Part shown: positions 46,485 through 54,780 of the stretch, piece by piece
Layout: every line of letters starts with the position of its first letter
How positions within the stretch are numbered: the stretch's first letter is position 1
From: an uncultured Holophagaceae bacterium
Lineage (GTDB): Bacteria; Acidobacteriota; Holophagae; Holophagales; Holophagaceae
Direction: 5' to 3'
DNA: 64,000 nt
NCBI GenBank assembly: GCA_903863195.1
Contig: CAIPAY010000133.1
Location: 1-64,000, forward strand
Translations under genes and position numbers: made by a program
The notes under the pieces: model-generated
Database searches by the model: none
What the model was told of the DNA's origin: nothing
The model's input: only the letters and a program-made list of their open reading frames with translations

Positions 46485-46626
46485 GGGGCCTCGGAGGAAC
46501 AGCGACTGGAGGTTGCAGAGTTGGCCAACCGCGATGGAGATCAGACACGAACGGAGAGGAAGGGTGACAAGTCAAAGCTGAACGTGAACGGGAAAGCGTT
46601 AGCAGCAGCGAGGTCACTCCCCCGCC

Positions 46627-49014
46627 TCACCGGGACTTGGAGGGGGGTTCCTGCTGTTCCGTGGGACTCAGGGAGACCAGCCTCTTGGGAGCATCCCGGT
46701 AGGGCCTCCCCTGCACGAACAGGGCAAGACGGAACTCCAGCGGAGCCAGCCAGGGTTCCTTCCGGTCTTTGGACTTAGATAGCGCCTCGGAGAGCACAGC
46801 GCTGGCCTCGGGGTAGCGGCCCAGCTCTGCGAGGGACACGGCCCTGAGATCCAGCAGCTCCGGTGTGCGCACCTTCTGAGTGGACAGCAACTGTTCGGAG
46901 ATCCGGAGCGCCTCCGCCCCGTTTCGCTGGGCAGCATCCCGGCTGGTAGCCAGGATCCAGGCGAGCCGCATCTGGCTCAGCACATCGCCGGGACGGAGCT
47001 GCAGAGCCCGCCTAAGACTGGAGACAGCCTCCTCATCCAGAGCATAGTCATGGAGGGCCGCACCGATATCCGCCAGCCTTTTCGCGGGGTTCTCATCGAG
47101 GAGCACCGCAGCCTGGAAGGCCTTGCGGGCTGCCGGGGCATCCTCGAGCATCAGGGCAATCACGCCGAGCTTGAAGGGGAATTCCGGATTATCCGGGTCT
47201 CGAGCGATGGCCTGCTTGATGTTATCCATCGCGCTGGCAGGCTTGTTCTGCAGCAGCAGCACCGAAGCGAGCCCGGAGTAGGAAATGGCCGCACCGGGGT
47301 TGATCTTGATCGCCTCTTGGTAGCAGATGAGCGAGCTGTCGAGAGACCCCTTGGCCAGAAGGATGCCACCCAGATTGACATAGTGGCTATGGTTCTCGGG
47401 TTCCATCTGAACCGCCAAGCGCAAGTGTTCAAGCGACTCAGGGTAGCGCCCGAGCCTCCCAAGCAGAATGCCGTAGTTGCTCTGAAAGGTTGGCATGCCT
47501 GGCGCTTGCTTGAGGGCTGCTTCGTACTCGCCGAGCGCCATGTCGGTATAGCCAGCCTTCGCGAGATAAAACGCGTAGTTGTGATGGGCTCTAGGGTTGT
47601 TCGGAGCCTTGGCGACGGCGTCGCGCCAGAGATCCATAGTGTCCTGGTAGTCTTCATTACGGAGATAGGTAAGGGCTCCAAGTGTTGAAATTATGATTGA
47701 TATTAAAATAAGCAAGATCATTTTACCTGATGATGATGCCAGCTTTTCAAGCAAATGGAGTCGGTTGAGCCCGTAACAAATACTGACCACTAGGGCCACG
47801 ATGACCAGGGCTGAGGGCAGGTACATGCGGTGCTCGACAGCTAGGTCCAGGATGGGCATCACGCTGGAGGTGGGTGCGAGGATGCAGAAGAACGAGACCC
47901 CCAGGAACGCCAGGGCTTTCCTCCTGGCGAGTGCCCAGCAGGTCAGCCCGAGCAGGGCTCCTACGATCAGCAACCCGGGCACCAACTCCCCCCAGTGCTT
48001 GGCCACCGGCCAGAAATAATCAAAATTGAGCGGGTGGGGCCAGATCACTAAACGGAGGTAGTGAAGGATGACCGAAGGCTGGTTGAGGGCGTACTTCCAC
48101 CAGGGTATGGTCAGCCCGAACCCGGCAAAACCGCGTTTGACGGGGTGGAGTTGGATGTAGACGAAGGCAATCCACGCGACCCCCAGCCCAAGATAAAAGA
48201 ATCGCCTTTTCCGCCAGGCCTCTCTGAAGGATGGGGCCAGGAAAAGACGATCGAACAGTACCAGAAGCACCGGAAGCGATACGGCCACTTCCTTGCTGCC
48301 AAGGGCCAGGGCCGTGGACAAGGACCCGAGTGCTACCCACCTAACACCCCCGCCAGATTCGGCATGGCGCAGCAGGGCATAGAGGGCCAGGAACATGAAG
48401 AGCGCCGCCAGCGACTCGTAGCGCTGGGTGATGTAGGCCACCGACTCTGTCAGCAGTGGGTGCAGGGCCCACAGAGAGGCCATGACCAAAGCGAGAGACG
48501 ACCCCTGTTCCCGGAAGGATCGATCCATGGCGGTGAGGGCAAGGGTCCGCCGGAGTACACCAAGGAACGCAAGAGAGGCGCAGGCATGGATGAGGAGGTT
48601 GGTGATGTGATAGTGGTAGGGCTTCAGGCCGCCGGTAGCATAATTGATGGCAAAGGAGAGGTTGCCAACAGGGCGCGTGGCGAAACCCCGGCCCTGGAGG
48701 AAGAAGACATCCCGCAGAGGCCAAAGGTGCCGGATTGACTGGTTTTCCAGAATGTCGCTCTGGTCATCGTACTGCCAGGGCCCATGAAGCGTGTTGGAGT
48801 AGACCAGCGCGACCGCCAGAACCAGCAGCAGGGCATGCACCCAGACCGGCCAGGCACCATCCTGGGTCTTCCAGAGGAACCGGCAGGAAGCCAGGCAGCG
48901 CAAGTACCACGTATCCGGGGCCCCCTGCCCCGGGAGCCCCGGCGATGACTCAGGCATCAACAGGTGGCCTTCGCGGGCAGCTCGGACGTCGGGATCAGGC
49001 TTCTGCATGGGCAA
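46627..49014 (-). CDS. TMTC-like integral membrane protein with TPR domain (candidate protein glycosyltransferase)
   Basis: DDQSDILENQSIRHLWPLRDVFFLQGRGFATRPVGNLSFAINYATGG; many TMs then TPRs (MALGEYEAALKQAPGMPTFQSNYGILLGRLGRYPESLEHL). Confidence 0.75.
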   Translation of the reverse strand: MPMQKPDPDVRAAREGHLLMPESSPGLPGQGAPDTWYLRCLASCRFLWKTQDGAWPVWVHALLLVLAVALVYSNTLHGPWQYDDQSDILENQSIRHLWPLRDVFFLQGRGFATRPVGNLSFAINYATGGLKPYHYHITNLLIHACASLAFLGVLRRTLALTAMDRSFREQGSSLALVMASLWALHPLLTESVAYITQRYESLAALFMFLALYALLRHAESGGGVRWVALGSLSTALALGSKEVAVSLPVLLVLFDRLFLAPSFREAWRKRRFFYLGLGVAWIAFVYIQLHPVKRGFAGFGLTIPWWKYALNQPSVILHYLRLVIWPHPLNFDYFWPVAKHWGELVPGLLIVGALLGLTCWALARRKALAFLGVSFFCILAPTSSVMPILDLAVEHRMYLPSALVIVALVVSICYGLNRLHLLEKLASSSGKMILLILISIIISTLGALTYLRNEDYQDTMDLWRDAVAKAPNNPRAHHNYAFYLAKAGYTDMALGEYEAALKQAPGMPTFQSNYGILLGRLGRYPESLEHLRLAVQMEPENHSHYVNLGGILLAKGSLDSSLICYQEAIKINPGAAISYSGLASVLLLQNKPASAMDNIKQAIARDPDNPEFPFKLGVIALMLEDAPAARKAFQAAVLLDENPAKRLADIGAALHDYALDEEAVSSLRRALQLRPGDVLSQMRLAWILATSRDAAQRNGAEALRISEQLLSTQKVRTPELLDLRAVSLAELGRYPEASAVLSEALSKSKDRKEPWLAPLEFRLALFVQGRPYRDAPKRLVSLSPTEQQEPPSKSR

Positions 49015-49093
49015 TCAACCGAAGGAGGCAGGACAGCTGAGGGGAGAGGCTAAAGGATAACGCCGGACCCTGTAAAACCCGGGGGCTAAACAA

Positions 49094-49124
49094 TAAAACA
49101 CCCCGAGAAGCCCGGGGTGTTTTA
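49094..49124 (-). terminator. Rho-independent terminator downstream of pilA
   Basis: TAAAACACCCCG / CGGGGTGTTTTA perfect 12-bp stem, 7-nt loop; T-rich on the minus strand. Confidence 0.8.
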
Positions 49125-49144
49125 TCAAACGAGTGCAGCCGCTG

Positions 49145-49591
49145 CTAGTCGAGCGCGACCACTTTCTGCAGCGATGCAGCGGTGCCACCAACCGTGTAGT
49201 AACCGGTGACGGTCACGGACTGGTAGGACAGACCGCCTACATCAACCGTGGTCCCGCCCGACACGACAACCTGGCCCGTGACGGTGCCGCTGGTGGCGTA
49301 AGCCACCTGGCCGCCATTGTAGGGGTTCTTGGCATTCGGCAGGGTGTAGTTGGAGAGGGCCAGGACGCTGGTGACGATGGTCGCGGCAGACAAGACCGAG
49401 CCCCCTTCCTTCAAGGTGTCGCTCACGCGCTGGCACTCCCCGGCGATCGCATCCACATTGGCCTGGGTGGACTTGGCCTTGGCGCGCTCGCGCTGGCCGA
49501 GCAGGGCGGGGATGGCAATGGCAGAGATGATGCCGATGATGGCAAGCACCAGCAGCAGTTCGATGAGGGTAAAGCCGGATTCCTTTTTCAT
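49145..49591 (-). CDS. pilA: Type IV pilin, major-type
   Basis: MKKESGFTLIELLLVLAIIGIISAIAIPALLGQRERAK, prepilin peptidase site G|FTLIE. Confidence 0.92.
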   Translation of the reverse strand: MKKESGFTLIELLLVLAIIGIISAIAIPALLGQRERAKAKSTQANVDAIAGECQRVSDTLKEGGSVLSAATIVTSVLALSNYTLPNAKNPYNGGQVAYATSGTVTGQVVVSGGTTVDVGGLSYQSVTVTGYYTVGGTAASLQKVVALD

Positions 49592-49633
49592 GTGATTCTC
49601 CTGGGGGGACATCGATCCCGTGGATTGAAGTGA

Positions 49634-49649
49634 AGCAGGAAGCGAGCCA
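49634..49649 (-). promoter_or_regulatory. Putative sigma54 (-24/-12) promoter of pilA
   Basis: Minus-strand TGGCTCGCTTCCTGCT versus consensus TGGCACGNNNNTTGCW: GG-N10-GC spacing exact, two mismatches; 43 nt upstream of the pilA ATG. Confidence 0.7.
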
Positions 49650-49921
49650 TTGTCGGCCGGCAGTGAGAATTGGTCTCTTTTTTCGGAAACCCACCCAGAT
49701 ACTCGCTTGGATTCTGGGCATTCACGGTGGCCTATTGATAGCCTCTCCAGTGACCCTGTTGCCCAATCGCCACCCAAGCCCCCGCAGAGGTGCCCCACTG
49801 CGTCACTCTGAGGTCTGAGTCCGTCACCCAGCCACCAGCCCGGAAGATGTCACCCCGAAGCGCGGTGAGGGCAGGCCGATGGCACCTCATCAAGGGCACC
49901 CCCCAAACCATGGCTGGCAGG

Positions 49922-50350
49922 TCACTTCAGGCGGGCCAACTCAGCTCCCAGTTGGTTCGTCTGGTAGGCCACGGTCGTAGAACTGATGCTGGGGTCGATG
50001 ACGGTCAGGGTGTAAGCGATACCGGTGGCATCCACAGCCACAGAATAGTTCATCTTGCTGCTGCCACTAGGGTTGAAGGTTGGGATCAACGTCGACAATG
50101 TGATCACCGTGCCATCGGCCTTCCAGTCATAAGTGGTGCTGACCGCGCCATAGACCCCATTCTCGGCCTTGCGGCTCTCGAGCGCCATCTGGAGCACCTT
50201 GGCATTGGAGATGGCGTCCCCGATGACCCGGGCTCGGCGCCGCTGACCGAGGTAGTTCGGGATGGCGATGCCGCTGATAATGCCGATGATAGCAACCACC
50301 AGCATGACCTCAACCAGCGAGAAACCCTTGGTGCGGTTGGGATGACACAT
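49922..50350 (-). CDS. Type IV pilin-like protein
   Basis: KGFSLVEVMLVVAIIGIISGIAIPNYLGQRRRAR; GGAGG upstream of ATG 50350. Confidence 0.9.
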   Translation of the reverse strand: MCHPNRTKGFSLVEVMLVVAIIGIISGIAIPNYLGQRRRARVIGDAISNAKVLQMALESRKAENGVYGAVSTTYDWKADGTVITLSTLIPTFNPSGSSKMNYSVAVDATGIAYTLTVIDPSISSTTVAYQTNQLGAELARLK

Positions 50351-50388
50351 GGCTACCTCCGGAAGTTTCAATTGCAATAATCGTGCGG

Positions 50389-51591
50389 CTAGTCCTTGCC
50401 GAAGACATTGGCCAGATTGAAGATCGGCATATACATGGCGACGACGATGAAGCCGATGATGCCGCCCAGCATGGCGATCATGACGGGTTCCATGAGGCTC
50501 GTGAGGTTGGCCACGGCGTTGTCCACCTCGTCCTCGTAGAAGTCCGCGACCTTGGCCAGCATGGCGTCCAGGGCGCCCGTGGCCTCGCCGACGCCCACCA
50601 TCTGCACAACCATGGGCGGGAAGACCTTGGTCTCCGCCAGGGGGCCGCTGATGTTGCGACCCTGCTCCACGGCGTCCTTGGACTTGAGGATGGCGTTCTG
50701 GACTACCATGTTGCCCGCCGTGCGGGCGGTGATGTCCATGCCCTCGAGGATGGGCACGCCGGAGCTGATCAAGGTGCCCAGGGTGCGGCAGAAGCGGGCC
50801 ACGGCCACCTTGCGGAGCACGTCGCCGAGGATGGGCAGCTTCAGGAAGACCGCGTCGATCTGCAGGTGGCCTTGCGGCGTCCGGTAGTATTGGCGCAACC
50901 CCACCACGACCAGCACGATGGAGATGATGATCAGCCAGCTGTAGTTGATGAGCCCGTTCGAGAGGGCCATGCAGACCAGGGTGGGGAAGGGCAGCTTGGC
51001 GCCCATGCCGTCATACATGGCCGAGAACACCGGGATCACCTTGACCATGATGACCACCACCACGGTGATGGCGATGGTGATGACCGCCACAGGGTAGGTC
51101 ATGGCCCCCTTCACCTTGGCCGTGAGCTTCACCGCCTTCTCGATGTAGGTGGACAGCCGCTGGAGGATGATGTCCAGGATGCCGCCGCTCTCGCCGGCGC
51201 CCACCATGTTCACGTAGAGGTCGTTGAAGGCCTTGGGGTGCTTGGCCAGGGCCGCCTGGAGGGTAGAGCCCTTCTCGACATCGTCCCGCACGGCCTCGAT
51301 GATCCGCTGGAAGCCCTTGTGGTCCTGCTGGGCGCCCAGGATCTCCAGGCACTGGACCAGGGGCAAACCGGCGTCGATCATGACGCTGAACTGCCGGGTG
51401 AAGATGGCCAGGGCCTTGGCAGGCACCTTGCCGAAGGACTTCTTCGCGTCCGAGGCCATGACCCGGATGGTGTTGACTTCAATGCCGTTGCGCTTGAGGG
51501 TGATGGCGGCGGCATCCCGGGAGTCCGAGACCAGGACGCCTTCCTGGACCTCCCCCATCCGGTTCTTGCCTTTCCATGCATAAGCGGGCAT
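50389..51591 (-). CDS. pilC: Type IV pilus inner-membrane platform protein
   Basis: FTRQFSVMIDAGLPLVQCLEIL; VNMVGAGESGGILDIILQRLSTYIEK; FPPMVVQMVGVGEATGALDAML. Confidence 0.93.
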   Translation of the reverse strand: MPAYAWKGKNRMGEVQEGVLVSDSRDAAAITLKRNGIEVNTIRVMASDAKKSFGKVPAKALAIFTRQFSVMIDAGLPLVQCLEILGAQQDHKGFQRIIEAVRDDVEKGSTLQAALAKHPKAFNDLYVNMVGAGESGGILDIILQRLSTYIEKAVKLTAKVKGAMTYPVAVITIAITVVVVIMVKVIPVFSAMYDGMGAKLPFPTLVCMALSNGLINYSWLIIISIVLVVVGLRQYYRTPQGHLQIDAVFLKLPILGDVLRKVAVARFCRTLGTLISSGVPILEGMDITARTAGNMVVQNAILKSKDAVEQGRNISGPLAETKVFPPMVVQMVGVGEATGALDAMLAKVADFYEDEVDNAVANLTSLMEPVMIAMLGGIIGFIVVAMYMPIFNLANVFGKD

Positions 51592-51673
51592 GAGGACCTC
51601 GGCAGACGTCTAAGTGCGGTGCTGGCTTCAGGGTAGGGAAAAAAGCGGCTAGAGGAAAGTGCTTAGATCTGGA

Positions 51674-52855
51674 CTAGGTGTATTTGATGTTGGGGTTCCG
51701 CCCCCCCAGAGAGGGGCTGGTGGTCTGGGCCGAGGAGGCGGTGCGGCCTCCGGCAGAACCAACCCCGACCCCGCGGTTGATGAGCTCTCGCAGCTCGTCA
51801 GGGTTCGAGGAGTATTCAAAGGCCTGCTCCTGGCTGATCTCCCGCCGCATGATGAGGTCCGAGAGGCTCTGGTTGAAGGTCTGCATGCCGTACTTCGTCT
51901 GGCCGGCCTGCATCACTCCGTAGATCTGGTGGATCTTGTCCTCGCGGATGAGGTTCCGGATGGCCGGGTTGGGCAGCATGATCTCCAGCGCCAGGGCTCG
52001 GCCCTTGCCGCTGGCCTTGGGGATGAGGCTCTGGCAGATGATGCCCTCCAGCACCAAGGAGAGCTGGGCGCGGATCTGGGGCTGCTGGTGGCTGGGGAAC
52101 ACGTCGATGATGCGGTTGATGGTCTGAACCGTGCTGCTTGTGTGCAGGGTGCCGAAGGTGAGGTGGCCGGTCTCGGCGATGGTCAGCGCGGACTCGATGG
52201 TCTCCAGGTCGCGCATCTCACCCACCAGCACCACATCCGGATCCTGGCGCAGGGCTGAGCGCAGCGCCTTCTTGAAGCTGTGGGTGTCGGCGTGGATCTC
52301 GCGCTGGTTGACGAGGGCCCGCTTGTGGTGATGCACGTATTCGACCGGGTCCTCGATGGTGAGGATGTGCACGGGCTCGTCGGTGTTGATCTTGTCGACC
52401 ATGGCGGCCAGGGTAGTGGACTTGCCGGAACCGGTGACGCCCGTCACCAGCACCAGGCCTCGGGGCTTGTCGCAGAGTGCCTGCACCGAGGGAGGGAGGC
52501 CCAGCTGGTCGAAGGTGCGGATCTGCTCGGGAATCGTGCGGAAGGCGCCCGCGGTGGCGCCGCGCTGGTTGTAGACATTGGCGCGGAAGCGGGCGACGCC
52601 CTGGAGACCGAAGGAGAAGTCCACCTCGAGGTCCTCCTCCAGGCGGTGCTTCTGCTGGTCCGTCATGACGCCATAGCAGAGCCAGCGGGTCTGGGCCGCA
52701 TCCAGGGGCGGCAGCTTGAGCGGCACCATCCGGCCGTCGATGCGGATCTGCGGCGCGGAGTCTGTGGTGATGTGCAGGTCCGTCCCGCCGTATTCCACCA
52801 TGGTCTTGAGCAGCTGCTGAAGGGAAGCAACGTAGTTGGCGCCGATTTCACTCAT
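51674..52855 (-). CDS. pilT: Type IV pilus retraction ATPase
   Basis: GTDLHITTDSAPQIRIDG; TGVTGSGKSTTLAAMVD; VVLVGEMRDLETIESALTIAETGHLTFGTLHT. Confidence 0.94.
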   Translation of the reverse strand: MSEIGANYVASLQQLLKTMVEYGGTDLHITTDSAPQIRIDGRMVPLKLPPLDAAQTRWLCYGVMTDQQKHRLEEDLEVDFSFGLQGVARFRANVYNQRGATAGAFRTIPEQIRTFDQLGLPPSVQALCDKPRGLVLVTGVTGSGKSTTLAAMVDKINTDEPVHILTIEDPVEYVHHHKRALVNQREIHADTHSFKKALRSALRQDPDVVLVGEMRDLETIESALTIAETGHLTFGTLHTSSTVQTINRIIDVFPSHQQPQIRAQLSLVLEGIICQSLIPKASGKGRALALEIMLPNPAIRNLIREDKIHQIYGVMQAGQTKYGMQTFNQSLSDLIMRREISQEQAFEYSSNPDELRELINRGVGVGSAGGRTASSAQTTSPSLGGRNPNIKYT

Positions 52856-52867
52856 GGAGCACCTCGC

Positions 52868-54700
52868 CTAGAGAACGGTCTCACGGATGATTTCCTCGAT
52901 GGTCGTGACGCCGTCGAGGACCTTGCGGCAGCCAGAGCGGCGGAGGGTGATCATGCCCTCCTTCTGGCCCTGCTCTCGCAGCTCGATGGCCGAGGCGCCG
53001 GTGAGGATCATGTCCTTGAGGGTCTCGGACATCTCCAGCACTTCGTAGAGGCCGACCCGCCCCTTGTAGCCCCGCTTGTTGCAGATCTCGCAGCCCACGG
53101 GCTTGTAGAAGGTGATGCCGCGCTGCACCTCCTCGGGCGTGAAGCCCACCTTGTAGAGGGCCTCCTCCGGATGGACGTGGGTGTCCACCGTCTTGCACTG
53201 GGCACAGAGCCGCCGTACCAGGCGCTGGGCGCAGATGATGTTCACGGAAGTGGCCACCAGGAAGGGCTCCACCCCCATGTTCATCAGGCGGTTGATGGTG
53301 CTGGGGGCGTCGTTGGTGTGCAGCGTCGACAGCACCAAGTGGCCCGTGAGGGAAGCCTTGATGGCGATCTCAGCCGTCTCGAAGTCGCGGATCTCGCCCA
53401 CCAGGATGATGTTGGGATCCTGCCGCAGGAAGGAGCGCAGCGCCGCAGCGAAGTTCAGGCCGATCTGCTCCTTCATCTGCACCTGGTTGATGCCCGGGAA
53501 GTTGAACTCCACAGGGTCCTCGGCGGTCATGATGTTGGTGTCCGAGGTGTTGAGCTTCGCGACCGAGGAATAGAGGGTGTTGGTCTTGCCGGAACCCGTG
53601 GGCCCGGTCACCAGCACCATGCCGTAGGGCTTGGAGATCTGGCGGTCCCAGCGCACGAGGCTCTCTGGCTCGAAGCCCAGCTTGGTCAGGTCCAGCATGA
53701 GCTTGTCGCTGTCCAGCAGCCGCAGCACGATCTTCTCGCCGAAGAGGGTCGGCAGGATGCTCACGCGGTAGTCGATGACCTTCTGCTTGCCGCCCATGTT
53801 CACGCGCAGCTTGATGCGCCCGTCCTGCGGCAGCCGCCGCTCGGCGATGTTGAGCTTGGCCAGGATCTTCACGCGGGAGGTGAGGGGATCCTTCAGCTTC
53901 AGGTTGGGCCGCATGACCTCCTGGAGGATGCCGTCGATGCGGAACCGGATGCGGTAGGTCTTCTCGTAGGGCTCGATGTGGATGTCGGAGGCGCCGCGCT
54001 TGATGGCGTCGATGAGCACCATGTTCACGAGCTTCACGACGGGCGCGTCCTCGCTGCCCCGCTTCAGGCTGCCGACGTTGACGCTGTCTTCCTCCTCCTC
54101 CATGGCGTCGTATTCAGCATCGGCGTCGAGTTCCTGCTCGAGCTCCGAGAGGTCGAAGTGTTCCTCCTCTTCGTTGAAGGGCTCGGCCGGGATGGCACCC
54201 GCAGGACCGACGCCGGCGCCGCCGCCCTGAGTGGAGCGGGCCGTGCTGCCGTCGGCAAGGCGGATGGCGCTGTTGCCTCCATAGTATTTCTCCACGGCCC
54301 GGGCCAGGCCCATCTCGCTCGACACGACAGGATCCACGTTGTAGCCCGTGTGGAAGCGCACATCGTCCATGGCGAAGATGTCCGTGGGATCCGACATGGC
54401 CAAGGTGAGCACGTTGCCCGTGCGCTGGAGCGGCAGCACCTTGTGCCGCTGCGCCAGATCCTTCGGAATCAGCGCGATGACGCTGGCGTCGATGGGCGGC
54501 CACTGCTCCAGATCGGCGGCCGGCACGCCATATTGCATCCCCAGGAAGCTGACAATGTCCTGATCGGAGCAGAACCCCGCACGGACCACGATGCTGCCGA
54601 GCTTGCCCCCCTCTCGTCGTTGTATTTTCATAACCTCGTCAAGCTGGCCATCAGTGATGAGCTGAGCCTTGACGAGCATTTCCCCGAGCTTGCTGACCAC
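52868..54700 (-). CDS. pilB: Type IV pilus extension ATPase
   Basis: VTGPTGSGKTNTLYSSVAKLNT; ILVGEIRDFETAEIAIKASLTGHLVLSTLHTNDAPSTINRL; co-operonic with pilT and pilC. Confidence 0.93.
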   Translation of the reverse strand: MVSKLGEMLVKAQLITDGQLDEVMKIQRREGGKLGSIVVRAGFCSDQDIVSFLGMQYGVPAADLEQWPPIDASVIALIPKDLAQRHKVLPLQRTGNVLTLAMSDPTDIFAMDDVRFHTGYNVDPVVSSEMGLARAVEKYYGGNSAIRLADGSTARSTQGGGAGVGPAGAIPAEPFNEEEEHFDLSELEQELDADAEYDAMEEEEDSVNVGSLKRGSEDAPVVKLVNMVLIDAIKRGASDIHIEPYEKTYRIRFRIDGILQEVMRPNLKLKDPLTSRVKILAKLNIAERRLPQDGRIKLRVNMGGKQKVIDYRVSILPTLFGEKIVLRLLDSDKLMLDLTKLGFEPESLVRWDRQISKPYGMVLVTGPTGSGKTNTLYSSVAKLNTSDTNIMTAEDPVEFNFPGINQVQMKEQIGLNFAAALRSFLRQDPNIILVGEIRDFETAEIAIKASLTGHLVLSTLHTNDAPSTINRLMNMGVEPFLVATSVNIICAQRLVRRLCAQCKTVDTHVHPEEALYKVGFTPEEVQRGITFYKPVGCEICNKRGYKGRVGLYEVLEMSETLKDMILTGASAIELREQGQKEGMITLRRSGCRKVLDGVTTIEEIIRETVL

Positions 54701-54780
54701 CTGTTGCCTCCAAATTGGGGTGAGGGGATGGTATCACCCTGCAAAGCCATTCAAAGTCTTAACCATTGTATGCTTTTGCC

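Noticed and set aside
49592-49921. Possible c-di-GMP (GEMM) riboswitch in the pilA leader
   Set aside because: No recognisable GEMM core motif on the minus strand; the inferred sigma54 TSS leaves only a ~30-nt leader.
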